The notes beneath the pieces were generated by a model. It had not been told where the DNA came from and did not search any database. It saw only the letters and a list, made by a program, of their open reading frames with translations. A stretch of 64,000 nt of DNA from Cladocopium goreaui (Eukaryota; Sar; Dinophyceae; Suessiales; Symbiodiniaceae), in contig CAMXCT020000126.1 in NCBI GenBank assembly GCA_947184155.2, positions 52,451 through 116,450 of the forward strand, given 5' to 3'. The position numbers were made by a program, and so were the translations under genes. Numbering within the stretch: the first letter of the stretch is position 1; each line of letters begins with the position of its first letter. This document shows positions 47,601 to 56,499 of the stretch, one piece after another.

Positions 47601-48357
47601 CCATGCCAAATCGAACAACTCGATCTTTGATTTGCGATGCATACACCTGGGCCACTTCGTTGTGCTCCAAATCTAGACACCACATCTTGCACTTCATCAC
47701 CACCTTGGAACCGCACAGGAGATGATCATTCTGCTCAGTAGTTGCAGTAGCTGATTGCGGTAGCCGTTGATGAGCGATCACAAAGCCTCCTGGGCTCCCC
47801 TGCCATTTCCATTCTCTTGGTTGATGCATTTCGGAACTGTGAGTCAAGAACATGCATGGCAGCTGCTGATTGGGTTCCTGCAGGAGGAGTCTTGTCCATT
47901 CCAACCTGGGCCATGGAGCAAAAAGGAAAAGCATGGAAAGCATCACATGGTTTGCCAAAGAGTCCCCTGAGGTCCGCTGTACTTGCGATTTGAGTTGATC
48001 AAATCATCAAACGTGCCGTCTTGACTAAGATGACTAAGACTTGATATGTCACATCTTGACTAAGACTTTGCAGCATACCGCACCACCGCACTGGCACCTC
48101 TTTGACTCGACAGGTCATCTTTGAGTCAGGCTTCTAGAGACAACAGTCTCACCGACCACCAAGATATCTCGGCAATAATCTCTTGGATAACTAGCGCCTT
48201 TCGTTTTTGGTATAGATGAAAGTCAAGCAGCTGTCTTTCGGAGTACCAAATAAAGCGCTGGTGGCGTGAAGAAAAGAGTCAAAACTCCCCAAGTAATCAC
48301 TAGAGCCCATCGGTGCTTGTACACGCTCCGCGCAATGACGAACATACATGCATCCAT
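28752..48357 (-). CDS. RND/MMPL-family membrane transporter, 15 exons
   Basis: Exons on the minus strand: 48357-48247, 47905-47804, 47703-47584, 47197-46955, 46701-46359, 45905-45811, 40307-40205, 39914-39763, 33716-33402, 33198 to about 33088, 32252-32067, 31696-31598, 31382-31272, 30871-30818, 28835-28752. Joined, they give about 740 residues with the two-half RND plan: helix 1, soluble loop, helices 2-6, helix 7, second loop, helices 8-12. Each half has the family Asp-Tyr motif (SWDYALFMLTRYKAERE and LDYDFFLFERVFEFR). The end DTFLVRTLVVPAML...NYWP is also family-typical. Bacterial relatives (MmpL, YdgH type) export lipids or related compounds using the proton gradient; the substrate here is unknown. 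Phases agree at nearly all joins; a short exon before helix 8 is probably missing, and the 5' limits of exons 1 and 9 are uncertain. Confidence 0.85.
28925..29720. repeat. Dispersed GCACCATTTGGTGCACGA units in MMPL intron 14
   Basis: Six copies of a motif built on GCACC-ATTT-GGTGC, a short inverted repeat, followed by ACGA: near 28932, 29239, 29294, 29441, 29621 and 29667. The last two share a longer flank (CGACAAAC.GCGAAAAAAA). The motif is seen directly; its nature is unknown. Confidence 0.75.
30485..30537. repeat. GGGCAGCA short tandem repeat
   Basis: Tandem GGGCAGCA and GCAGCAG units within MMPL intron 14. Confidence 0.85.
30818..30871 (-). CDS. MMPL gene exon 14, helix 12 start
   Basis: Eighteen codons, ELPMMNQQGFVFVFSIIV, after TCCACAG. 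Ends GTG|GA (or an equivalent GC split two bases later), joining exactly to Asp of exon 15. Confidence 0.8.
31272..31382 (-). CDS. MMPL gene exon 13, helix 11
   Basis: Thirty-seven codons in phase 0: GFGDREAIQLGLSATGGTIS, then AAGLILGLTFLALVLTS. Starts after TTTCCAG, GC donor. Confidence 0.88.
31598..31696 (-). CDS. MMPL gene exon 12, helix 10 and second Asp-Tyr motif
   Basis: Thirty-three codons: DWTVPVFSLTFLIGLALDYD, then FFLFERVFEFRLE. Starts after TCTCAG and ends GAG|GA, a GA donor that is needed to keep the frame into exon 13. Confidence 0.85.
32067..32252 (-). CDS. MMPL gene exon 11, helices 8-9
   Basis: Begins GTTTTA after TGCTGAG. Encodes VLICFSLIALWFNAMLVPFK then LFITVVVPVTWTYGAAFYVY, ending AAG|GC, phase 0. 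Confidence 0.82.
33088..33198 (-). CDS. MMPL gene exon 10, second soluble loop
   Basis: Starts GAGATG after TCTCCAG; KNAMLTVVNPAIDPLGPQAF and a following helix. The 3' edge is not fixed: GA donors that keep phase 0 lie at about 33088-33094, while the frame stays open to about 33040. Confidence 0.65.
33402..33716 (-). CDS. MMPL gene exon 9, second soluble loop
   Basis: About 105 codons including GSPYELGAKSF and AFAKKVFKEVFGQL, ending C|AG|GC at 33402. The 5' edge is uncertain: AG|A at 33716 keeps phase 0, while an AG|G lies near 33765. Confidence 0.7.
33820..33857 (+). repeat. Recurring motif with ACGAAAGCTAGC, left edge of satellite region
   Basis: Matches the motif at 25761-25798 over about 32 bp (TTGAGGCC...GGGT.AGG.AC.AAAGCTAGC) and shares ACGAAAGCTAGCTT, in inverted orientation, with 39330-39346 beyond the satellite. 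Confidence 0.5.
34246..39150. repeat. 5-kb heptanucleotide satellite inside MMPL intron 8
   Basis: Tandem AGTGTRR-type heptamers (GTGTAAA, GTGTAGA, GTGTGGA, GTGTCAA). It is interrupted by two non-satellite islands (35545-35890, 37673-38025), with a related sequence just upstream (34010-34250). Long identical stretches about 2.1 kb apart (for example 34452 and 36555) show a higher-order duplication. Minus-strand Thr-Leu-His-rich open frames come from 3 x 7 bp periodicity and are not genes. Confidence 0.95.
39763..39914 (-). CDS. MMPL gene exon 8, helix 7
   Basis: Begins with GG after TTGCAG, phase-matched to exon 7. Encodes EAMRKVEQFRHGIYYQIGN then a helix NAIAFSTIYLLMLPLTARFL. The GT donor after 39763 is the most likely end. 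Confidence 0.75.
40205..40307 (-). CDS. MMPL gene exon 7, end of first half
   Basis: Begins GTTTTC after TTCTCAG: VFAQLTFVAPVLAIFPWLG, the family end of helix 6, then a linker. Ends CACAG|GC, phase 1. Confidence 0.75.
40560..41490. repeat. AT-rich TAATA low-complexity tract
   Basis: About 900 bp of ATAATATAATATA and related units with very little G or C, within MMPL intron 6. Confidence 0.93.
41502..41951. repeat. 145-bp direct duplication
   Basis: 41502-41646 and 41813-41957 are almost identical and offset by 311 bp. The unit is part of the 3' end of the adjacent recombinase-like sequence (GDMDQLTRSKDG..TKPQNRP on the minus strand). It looks like a tandem duplication or an end repeat of the element. 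Confidence 0.85.
41813..43148 (-). pseudogene. Decayed tyrosine recombinase
   Basis: ATG at 43148 opens a 218-codon frame with an N-terminal core-binding region (ASADQYLNELKLMHIEAGF) and the first catalytic parts: the Arg region WMLREIELSKVCW and the Lys hairpin IAHSKMDQQ. It stops near 42492. The C-terminal part continues in another frame from about 42535: GHSARRSG (His-x-x-Arg), LGRWKSSVV (Trp) and, where the nucleophile Tyr is expected, Ser (VLTSAEEAL). A second shift leads to a CKEC-type tail (42060-41813). At least two frameshifts and loss of the Tyr indicate an inactive copy. Related tyrosine-recombinase sequences are common in symbiodiniacean genomes; no reverse transcriptase was seen nearby. 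Confidence 0.75.
43187..43290. repeat. Purine-rich tract
   Basis: GAGAAGA/AAGAAAG low-complexity run just upstream of the recombinase-like frame. Confidence 0.7.
43400..44040. repeat. About 95-bp tandem repeat, seven copies
   Basis: The anchor GGAAGTTGAGATGTCGAAAA recurs near 43468, 43563, 43633, 43729, 43824 and 43918, with a weaker seventh near 44012. Spacing is 93-97 bp except one 70-bp unit. Open frames on both strands result from the repeat. Confidence 0.88.
44411..44590. repeat. 50-52-bp tandem repeat
   Basis: Three and a half copies beginning TCTCGCAGAATTGCTTCG at 44411, 44461, 44513 and 44565. Confidence 0.92.
44596..45220. repeat. GATA/GACA then CTACAA microsatellites
   Basis: GATA and GACA tetranucleotides (44596-44686) run into CTACAA and related ACTAC units to about 45220, within MMPL intron 6. 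Confidence 0.93.
45348..45431. repeat. Perfect 42-bp tandem duplication
   Basis: Two identical 42-bp units, each containing CCGC-CTTGT-GCGG, a small potential hairpin. Confidence 0.92.
45811..45905 (-). CDS. MMPL gene exon 6, helix 5/6
   Basis: Begins GC (completing Gly) after TCTGCAG, then VVLSICWSVMLGLPDMFKTF and GIAAASAIMVC, ending TGC|GT. Confidence 0.8.
46359..46701 (-). CDS. MMPL gene exon 5, helices 2-5
   Basis: Starts GTCTCA after ATCAG and ends TCAG|GC, phase 1. Contains the first Asp-Tyr motif (WDYALFMLTRYKAEREAG) between helices and VAKSGSIVVVSG at the end. The frame stays open past the donor; see findings. Confidence 0.88.
46955..47197 (-). CDS. MMPL gene exon 4, first soluble loop
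   Basis: Eighty-one codons, phase 0 to 0, from GTATCC after GGCAG to AAG|GC. Includes KQSILLMWTWSIPVEL and the strand MEVKLTGNIILDHEMK that precedes helix 2. Confidence 0.85.
47584..47703 (-). CDS. MMPL gene exon 3, first soluble loop
   Basis: Forty codons in phase 0 from GTG after TCCAAG, ending CCCAG|GT. Includes EVAQVYASQIKDRVVRFGM. Confidence 0.75.
47804..47905 (-). CDS. MMPL gene exon 2
   Basis: Starts after GGCCCAG with GTT; 34 codons including DKTPPAGTQSAAAMHVLDSQ, the PP.G..S..A pattern that follows helix 1 in this family. Ends ATG|GC (GC donor), phase 0. Confidence 0.75.
48247..48357 (-). CDS. MMPL gene exon 1, helix 1
   Basis: Encodes FVIARSVYKHRWALVITWGV and the rest of the first membrane helix, then ends TTG|GT. 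ATG at 48357 is one possible start. The frame is open upstream with further ATGs (for example near 48396), so the true start may be earlier. Confidence 0.7.
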
Positions 48358-49043
48358 ATAGGTCCCTTCCTTGGCTGCCACAACCAAACAAATAGCAAAT
48401 GACGTGGACATCGAGTGCACAGACTTCATTTCATGTTCTGTGGCCACGCCCAGGCACATGTTCTGGACTATCCTTTCCATCGCTTCGACCGAGATCTTCA
48501 TCGGACATGCTGCAGCTAACGCTCCTTTTGATCTTGTGTGTGTGTGTGTCGGTCGGTCGGTGCTTGGAATCCATCCATGCAGGCTATCACGGTTTGATCT
48601 TGGAAAAAAGATATGTCTTGCCAATAGTCTTAGAGCAGGTCTGCTCCTTCTCAAGAGTGGTGAGCCTTTTGCATAAGATACTTTGGCAACTTGAACTTTG
48701 GTAACTTGATAGGGAACCTTTTGTTGTATTTCCTCGCGGCATTGGTCATGTGTTCATGCGGCGGCTAAGGAATTCACCCATGGTATGTGGACTGGAAAAT
48801 GAGCTCCAGGCGAAAGCATTCAATCTTGCTGAGCACAAGGTCAAGCTGCTTAGAGCACGAGGAAGATTTCCAAGTAAACAGTTCTAAATTCTCAATTGTC
48901 CCACACCCATATGCACACCACTGTGTTCACAGGCTAGGAATGGAAACCCGACTTGGCCAAAAAAAACAAAAAAAAACAACTTGTGTTTCATCCCGCTTTG
49001 GTTTTTCATGTTTGTCTTTTCCAATGCTCAAAATCTGACAAAC

Positions 49044-51493
49044 CGTGCCTTCCATCACCACCTCTGTAGCTTTGGGCTTCTTGGGATCACTTTCGTCCAA
49101 GTTGAACTCCACCTCAATGCGCTCTGCGTCAGTCTGCCCGTTGATGCTGTGCTTTGGAGGATCACGAAAGCCCCTGCGGCTGCATCAGGCTGTTGAGACC
49201 GAAAGCAAAGGGACAAGGTTTCACTTGGGACTTTAGGTATCCTTCCACCAGGCGATAGATATTGTGAAACTCTTTGTGGCACAACCCCACTGATCTGTAC
49301 TGTGTGCAAAAGAATGAACATCTTCCAAACATCTGCTTGATTTTTTCTCTTGCAAAACACCAGGTGAGACAATCTCCAACCCAGGCAATCCTGTTTGTAC
49401 AAATCCACCGCAGCCAGTTCTGGAAGCTGCCACTTGGTGGCAAAGCTGGTCAGATATCCCCCATGTCCAGACTGAGCGTGGCCAATCTTGGATACCCAGC
49501 ATTCTTTTAGTTGGATAGTATGTATAGAGATATTTTTCAATTTTATATCATTTTGTATTATATTGTATCATATTACAGTATATTAAATTATATTGTGCTG
49601 TATTTTATTATGGTATATCATATTATGCTATACTAAGTTACTATATATCATATCATATTCTGTTATGTTATATTATATTGTGTTATATCATATTATATCA
49701 TATCATATTATATCATATCATATTATATTATATTACTGTACGTGTGTGTGTGTGTACATATCCCTGTTTATATTATCTAACTGCCGGTCCAAGGTTGATC
49801 CAGTGAAAGTGTTCACTGTTCACTTGAGACATGCCATCGACACAGCCAAATTGAGCGAAACTCTGACCATGGTGAGACTCAGCAAGCAGTCATTGCCCAA
49901 CACTTGCAACTTAAAGTCTTAAGGTACGGTATATGTCTTTAAAAAAAAAAAACTTTAAGACCCAACATTTGTCAAGTGCATGAATGAAGCCCACTGAAAA
50001 TATAGAAATCCTCCTGTCAGCTTCCAACAAAAAGAACAGCTGCTATCAGCTGCAATCAGCTGCTTGCATCTAACATTGAGACTGACGGTGTCGCGTGAAA
50101 CCCATTGTCATCAGCTGCATCAGCTGCCAGGTGCGATAGGAGCTGAAGATCGGTTGCCACCCACCATAATGTGGGAGCAATCCTGCCGGGTCACAGGAAT
50201 TGCTTGGAGGTTGAGCCCGTTGAGACCCTGAAAAATATTGAAAAATGCTATTCGTTGGACCCTTCCCTGGGCATGGAACATCATGGAACTAACGGAAAAT
50301 ATGTGAAGCTGCCAACAAACTACAGTAAATATGACCAGCAAAACATCTGCTCTGCATCGTTCACACATGTTCACACCCTCAAATACAAGAGTTGGAGTCG
50401 TGCCTTTGGAGGTCAACAAGAAAGGACGGATAACTGGATGACTTGGAGATAACTTGGAGGTAACTTGGAGATAACTGAGATCATGTCATTCTCCCCAACC
50501 CATATGCCCATGTAACGTCATGTAACCAGCCAGAAGCACCATAGCATCTCGATGGTACAGATTTCCACGACCAAAGCCAAGCTTTGGATCGTCGATTGGA
50601 GGAAGCCAGCCGTAGGCCTCTAGAATCACAATGAATCACACAGGTAAGACGTGCAACATAGTGCAACGTCCGACTGATCACCATGAAAACCACATATCTG
50701 GAATCTGCAACAATACAAAAGCAGCTACAGCAGCTACCTTCCACGTGTATCAACAAACTCTCAGCAATCTCAGCTCGACTGTATCGACTTTACCCAAAAA
50801 AAACGCAATCCTGGAATCCATTGGAATCCTCGAAATGGATTGGAATCCTCGAAGTGGGCTATTTGGGCTATTTGCGTCCTGAGACTCCTTTCCCACCTGT
50901 GAACTACGAACCATCCACCGAGTTCGGAGAGGCACAGCGCAGCGCTTTCGCATCCCCTGCTCAGAACCACATGTTGTAGAGATTGTGAACTCACAATGCG
51001 CTCGCAAGTCAGTATGCATTGAGATTTTATCTTTCCAACATTGTCAATCGTTGTCAAAGCCTGTTGGTTCAACTGACCTTTGCTCCTAAGGATTGAAGTG
51101 GTCAACCCTGCACCTCTGTATGGCGGATGTGAAACGTCTCCTGCAAGGAGCCATTCAATGCATATCCAATGTATATCCAACGCATATCACAGTGACAGTG
51201 AAGGCGAAGCTGAATAGCTTTGGGCCTTCGGATTCTTGGGGTCGAAGACAGAATTGTCCTGCACGACCACGGGCCAAATGCTATTGGCAAATGAAAGAGC
51301 GGCGATGGATGGCGGCATCAACATCCCTGGAAAAAATATGAAAAAAGTATGCCAACAGTAACATGAAAGGTGAGGGAAACCTCTCATTTGCCGAACGACG
51401 CAGCCCTTTGAATGGGCTCCTTGAGCTGATCATAAGTGAAGCCGTGCTCCTGGAGTCTTGCCAAAGTCTGGTGCGGGGTGCCGATGGATTCAC
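49044..51493 (-). CDS. Unrecognised multi-exon gene
   Basis: Exons that join in phase on the minus strand: 51493-51386 (IGTPHQTLARLQEHGFTYDQ and onward) with 51326-51211 (PPSIAALSFANSIWPVVV); then 50617-50527 (AYGWLPPIDDPKLGFGRGNL), 50227-50128 (GLLPHYGGWQPIFSSYRTW), 49390-49232 (IAWVGDCLTWCFAREKIKQM to YRLVEGYLK) and 49173-49044 (GFRDPPKHSINGQTDAERIE and onward). A further exon near 50956-50890 is likely but its frame is unsettled. Donors are GA, GC or GT and most acceptors are AG|G. Composition is clearly protein-like, yet I do not recognise the family. More 5' exons may lie up to about 52.3 kb (three competing frames at 51944-51850). Confidence 0.55.
49545..49740. repeat. TTATA/TATCA AT-rich tandem tract
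   Basis: About 190 bp of TATTATATCATA-like units lying in an intron of the unrecognised gene. Confidence 0.9.
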
Positions 51494-52389
51494 CTTCTCC
51501 GTCGACAGCTTCGATACATCATTTCTTTCGATGGCCAAACCATCTACAAGACAAAGAGCATCGGCTCTCTTCAGTGGGTGTGACGAATTTGCGGCATATC
51601 CATTTTGATTGATCGATTTATATCCATTTGATTGATCAGTTTTGTTTAGGTCTCCTTGGAGACAGGATGTCTCTCATCCTTGAAGTAGCCGAAGTATCCC
51701 TGTGTTCATGCCAAGCAATCCAAAAACTCAACTGACATGCAGGTGCAGACCTGACATGCAGCGTGCATGCTTGAAAGGCCAAACCAATTTGAAGATGTGT
51801 TTTTTCATCAGTCCATCAATCCATCAAAACCTTCAAGACAAAAAAAAAGTCTGGGACCACGGCATTTCTGATCTTGTGAAGATCTGGAAGTGACGCACAT
51901 CTCTTGTTCGCGTCTGCATAGGTAAACTTGAGCTCCGTATGGACCTAAAACCCGGCCCAGCAACTGCCACGAGAGCAAGGCTACCATGACTTATTGCCAT
52001 GACCTGCCTTGGTCTTGAAGGCCTCGCACCTGATGCAGATTCAATGCATGGGTTTGTTGAAGCAATTACAGGATACAGTGCAGATTTGTACACTATACAT
52101 AAAAGTTCTGCAAATTTTTGAGCGATTTCGAAGTCTTTGGTGCTTTGCACTTCTTGCTGCTTACTTTTGAGTATATGTTTGAGGCATGACATGCATGCAC
52201 GCAACAACGCAAGCACGTTTTGGAATGAAAATGTTACTGCCACATAGAGGCAAATTTGAATACTTGCTTCAGCAAACCATTGAGGTGCAGAACAGCAGGA
52301 TGAATTATTTTGTTGTTCGGCCCCATGGAGAATGAAAAACCAAAAAATCCAAACTGTTGAATTCTGTTGACTTGGAATCACTTGGAATC

Positions 52390-53110
52390 ACGTGGAATCA
52401 CTTGGAATCTGGCTCATCTTTCGTCATTGGCGCCGGCACATTCGCCGTCGGAATCCTTGGTGAGGTGAATGATTTAGTGCAAGTTCACACCCGCAAAATC
52501 GAAGTGAGTCAGTTGCCTGAGAAAAGAAACACTGAATGGGTCGAATGGGTAGTATGTTCATGTATTTTGTAGTATGTAGTAAAGTACATGTAGTACCCTG
52601 TTGCCAAATGTTGATAGAAATGTCACTCTGCCCAACACAAATTCCAGCGAGGATCTTCATCTTTGAAGGTTGCACACCGTACTGGGACGGGACACCTTTG
52701 AAATCTTCTGTCTACACCTCTGACCCTCAGGTCTTGAGCCCCGTGCAAACAAAGAGACATTAAATCACCTAATCCTGGTTAATCCGGGCTAATCCGATTA
52801 AAAAGATTTGGATGACACCACTCAATAAAAATCACTTCTCTGATGTCCTGTCTTATGTACTTTTCCAACCTTCTTGGGAATTTAATGTGAAGCAAGCACT
52901 TCGAAGTTGCTGCAGAGCAAGGCCATAAGAAAAGCTACTTCTGCATGAAGTGATTGTCCAAGCAGTTGGATTGCATCCATACATGTCAGCTAAGTCGAAG
53001 CAAAGGTTTCAATGCTTTCGCGTTCTTGAATGTCAGGAAATGGCAAATTCTCACTCAGCATGTACTTTGACAGTTCGGTTCCGTTAAATGTGAGGCCCAC
53101 AACGGAAACA
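52390..53110. other. Intergenic, no gene seen
   Basis: Between the unrecognised gene and the SET-domain gene. It begins with three copies of CTTGGAATCA (52373-52406). No supported exon. Confidence 0.45.
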
Positions 53111-53125
53111 CATTGGAGGCCGCGG

Positions 53126-54118
53126 TCACTCAACTTTGCCCCGCTTGGGTGACGGCTCAGCGGAAGGGAAGTGTAGTCTCAGGATCCGCAGGTCGCCCTC
53201 CCCCCTGGCCAAAACGCCTTGGAGGAAATACAACGTGCCAACGGCTGGGAGGCCATACATGGCACAAGCAGAAGTGGCCGCTCGCACGGCCTCCTTGAAA
53301 TCCTCATCCAAGGTAAGACCTGTGTCAACACAGCGCTGTAAATCCAAGGCTGCAAGAAAGGCCAGTGTCTCTTTGTCATTGCCTTTGAAGGGTCTGATAC
53401 CAGATACTTCGTCTTTGCAGCGACAGCATTCACATCGAAAATGCCAATCCCTCAGCAGGGTATCCTGCCGCATACTGGCCGAGGACAGCAAAGACCCAAC
53501 GTCAAGATAAGACCTGGAAACGCGTTGCCCAGCATCAATATCTTCAGTCGCAACAAGCCTCATGGCTTGCTCTTCTTCATCCCACTCTGCTCTTGCGTTT
53601 GGATGACAGCTATGCTCAGCCAGTGCCAAGGCTCCAAACAAGCCGAAAAGAAACCGAATGTTGCCGTCTGGACCGTCAACAAACTCTGCCCAGGTCTCCG
53701 CATTGATGTCACAAACGCCACGCCATCTTTGAAGGATTGTTAAAGGGGACCCGTGTGCCGCCAAAGTTTCCAAAACATCATCTGAAAGACACGGCAACAA
53801 GTTCTCTGACTGATTTTCAGTGCTGGCAAGTTCACCTGCAACCACACGTGCTTCTTGCACCTCCCTGGCCGCATTGGTTTCCAGCAGGATGCAAGAAGCA
53901 ATCAAATCATCAGCTGCATCTAAATTCTGGCCCTCCACACACACCTCTGCCAAACACAGACCATCAGATGAGCCCAGTGCCAGAGGTTTTTCTTTGACCA
54001 GCAGCTCGCCTCTAGCAACTTTTGCGACCGTGCAGATGCATCGACCATATCCTGACACCTCACATACCTCCAGGCAGCCTTGGCTAGCCTCACGCAGCCT
54101 TGCTGAAAGGGCGCTCAT
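53126..54118 (-). CDS. SET-domain protein (SMYD-like lysine methyltransferase family), intronless
   Basis: A single uninterrupted frame of 330 codons from ATG at 54118. Counting from that Met, the SET start GYGRCICTVAKVARGELLVK is at about 23-44, the cofactor-binding EHSCHPNA motif at about 168-175 (family NHSCxPN, with Glu in place of Asn), the RSY catalytic-tyrosine motif at about 202-204, and the post-SET zinc motif FRCECCRC at about 227-234. SET enzymes move a methyl group from S-adenosylmethionine to lysine. No MYND finger is seen between the SET halves. The frame extends 16 codons further upstream without an ATG to a TGA. Having no introns contrasts with the intron-rich neighbours and suggests a retrocopy, possibly still functional. 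Confidence 0.85.
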   Translation of the reverse strand: MSALSARLREASQGCLEVCEVSGYGRCICTVAKVARGELLVKEKPLALGSSDGLCLAEVCVEGQNLDAADDLIASCILLETNAAREVQEARVVAGELASTENQSENLLPCLSDDVLETLAAHGSPLTILQRWRGVCDINAETWAEFVDGPDGNIRFLFGLFGALALAEHSCHPNARAEWDEEEQAMRLVATEDIDAGQRVSRSYLDVGSLLSSASMRQDTLLRDWHFRCECCRCKDEVSGIRPFKGNDKETLAFLAALDLQRCVDTGLTLDEDFKEAVRAATSACAMYGLPAVGTLYFLQGVLARGEGDLRILRLHFPSAEPSPKRGKVE

Positions 54119-54189
54119 CCACTGATGGACATGTTCCCGCGTGCAAGAAAAACAGCAAGTGGCCAAGAAGGTTCCACCAATTCATTCAT

Positions 54190-55260
54190 TTGAATACGTT
54201 AGAAGGAAGAAAACAAATGCTGTCGTGCTGTCGCAAGGAGGTTGAGGAAAGGCTATCCTAGTGTTTTCGTGCACTACGAATGCGTCCTGGAAGGTTCTGC
54301 TATTTGTGGCCCATGCCAAGAGAAAAAACTACCAAAAAAACGGACAGTTGGAAATTCCGCATGTTTGTCTCTGGATTTGCGCTGGCCGTTAGCCTTTCCA
54401 ACATCCATGTAATATCAAATGTATCAAATGTGCAGTTTGTGCAGCAAATATGTTTATTTATATACATGTATCTACTAATTATCGATCTATACTATACATA
54501 TACATATAATAATTAGATGTATAATTTATGCATATTATGTACGTTCTAGTTTTATTTCACATGTTGAATTTGGAATTGTTTTAAGGCCTTCTTTGCCCAT
54601 TTCTCTGTAGGTATTTATTGGCCCTTTGCGCCTTATATGTCTGCACATGTTGCCTGCACGTCTCAGTTTATGCTGTTGCAGTTCTTGGCATCGTGGTTGC
54701 ATATCAAAAAACATGCTAAACCAGCACATGAACAAAGATACAAAAACAGAAACATGCAAGACTGATTCAGAACCGAACGAGAAGAAAAAAAGAAACAACA
54801 ATTCGCAAAAACATGCAAAACATGAACCGGAAGGGAAAAGAGGAAACAACGATTTCACAAGCACATGCAAATCACAAAAACCAGATGATTCATGCAAATT
54901 AGAAAGGCGCACTATCCCAAGCCGAACACAACCATCAATTCCTCCCTTGAGCCCTCTCTCTGAACGGCAATATTTCATCAGGCTATTTGCAGATCACAAA
55001 AAATCCAGGGTTCCAACAAGAGCGGTAGCTGCGCTACACGGCACCTCCAATGAACAAAGATATCTCTTTCCACCTGCACGGCTGCATCAAATTCCAGTGT
55101 ATCGTTTGCACGAAACACGCCTCGTGAACTGCTCTGCTAAAGGTTTCCCGCCTCGTTGCACACGATGAAGCCCCAGCCGGTTTCGCGGGAGTAGGTTTTG
55201 ATCCACCTGCCATGCTACATCACTGCTGGCCAGAGTACGAAAGCTAGCAGGACGGTTGCA
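54190..55260. other. No recognised gene
   Basis: A plus-strand Lys/Asn-rich open frame (54650-55168) has no domain and overlaps an A-rich region; I do not support it as a gene. AT-rich around 54400-54560. Confidence 0.4.
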
Positions 55261-55412
55261 GGAGTAAACTGATGACTGATGACGATGATAGTGGGCACGG
55301 ATGATGATAGCGGTGGTGGTGGCGATGATAATTATTCTGATTATGACCATGATTCTGATTATGACCATGATTATGACGACGACGACGACGATGACGACGA
55401 TGACGAAAGAAA
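55228..55412. repeat. GAT/GAC trinucleotide tract preceded by ACGAAAGCTAGCAGG
   Basis: Trinucleotide and ATGACC units at 55268-55412. The motif ACGAAAGCTAGCAGG at 55238-55252 matches those at 25.8 and 33.8 kb. Confidence 0.85.
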
Positions 55413-56137
55413 AGACCGAAGTATACCAAAGTGTAGTGGTCTATTGGCGCTCTACTGTTGAGGCATACCCAAATCTGCAGATCTCCAGGCTGACCCTCGC
55501 TTGATGAGCTCTCGCCCCCGCATAGCCCAGCCGGGGATCTCAAAGCGTCATGTCCTACAGTCCCCAGTGCTCTGTGCTGCGAATACAACATGGCTGTCTA
55601 AAGTCCGATGCTTTCCTGATGTTGGTTTCACTTAAGTCTGGTCTCGCTATGGGTGTCAAGTTTGTTGCCCTTTGCTGTCAAATTCCGACCTTAAAGCTTG
55701 CAACTCCTTGGTGAGAGGCTCGGTTGCATGGTGATCTGATGCAAAAACACGAACCTATTGTTGCAATAGTACTATTGAGCTGTTGATAGCTGTTGACTTG
55801 CAAACCCGTCAAAGCTGCGTAGCAAAAAAACTTGCCGTTGTCGAGCCTGCCTTTTTCAAGCTGCATTGTGTCCCTTGATCTGACGGCGACGCATCCGTCA
55901 AACCAGCCATGTGGATGTGACCTCTTCAAACTGTCAGTAACCAGATGGAAGAATTGCGCCTGCCTGCAGATGCAAACAGAATGGGTCGTAAGGCGTCGTT
56001 TGAAAAACATGCACCAAAAAAAGGTGAATTAAGGCTTTCTGTGGATTCAATCTCCAACACCTCACACAAGTTTTATGATTAATTTGCAGCATCTGAACAC
56101 CTCGCAGCTTCTTTTTCCACCAGTTGTATTTCAACAC

Positions 56138-56477
56138 CTGCCGCCTCCAAGGTCTCAGTAGCCGGTTGTCCCCGTTGCGCCGGTTGCGCCGAGCCCGGAA
56201 AGAGGATGCTGCGAGAAAAGCCCTCAGTCCATTCCTTGCCGAACATCTTCCGAAACAGCACCAAAGCCTGCACCAGTTCTACCAGTCCCAAAATCCAGCT
56301 CCGGGTGGCTTCAAAGACAGGGGCTCAGGTGACCAGTATGTCACTATGTTCAATACCTCAAGATTAACTTTGCTTTTATGAAGAAAATCGGCAACTCTTT
56401 CCATGAGCTTCTTGCTGTTGCTAATGGCGCACCGGATCTCGTTCAGCATGCCACATATCATAGGCAGCTTGCCGCTC
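56138..56477 (-). CDS. Two candidate exons, unrecognised
   Basis: 56477-56433 (ERQAAYDMWHAERDP between CTCCAG and CCG|GT) and 56267-56138 (ALVLFRKMFGKEWTEGFSRS and onward, between GTGCAG and GCAG|GT). Both are phase 0 at their start and bounded by canonical signals. No domain recognised, and other frames are open across parts of both. Confidence 0.35.
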
Positions 56478-56499
56478 CTGGAGCCACATGGAGCACAGA

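Noticed and set aside
54650..55168. Lys/Asn-rich plus-strand frame
   Set aside because: A-rich composition explains it; no domain and the opposite strand to the neighbouring genes.
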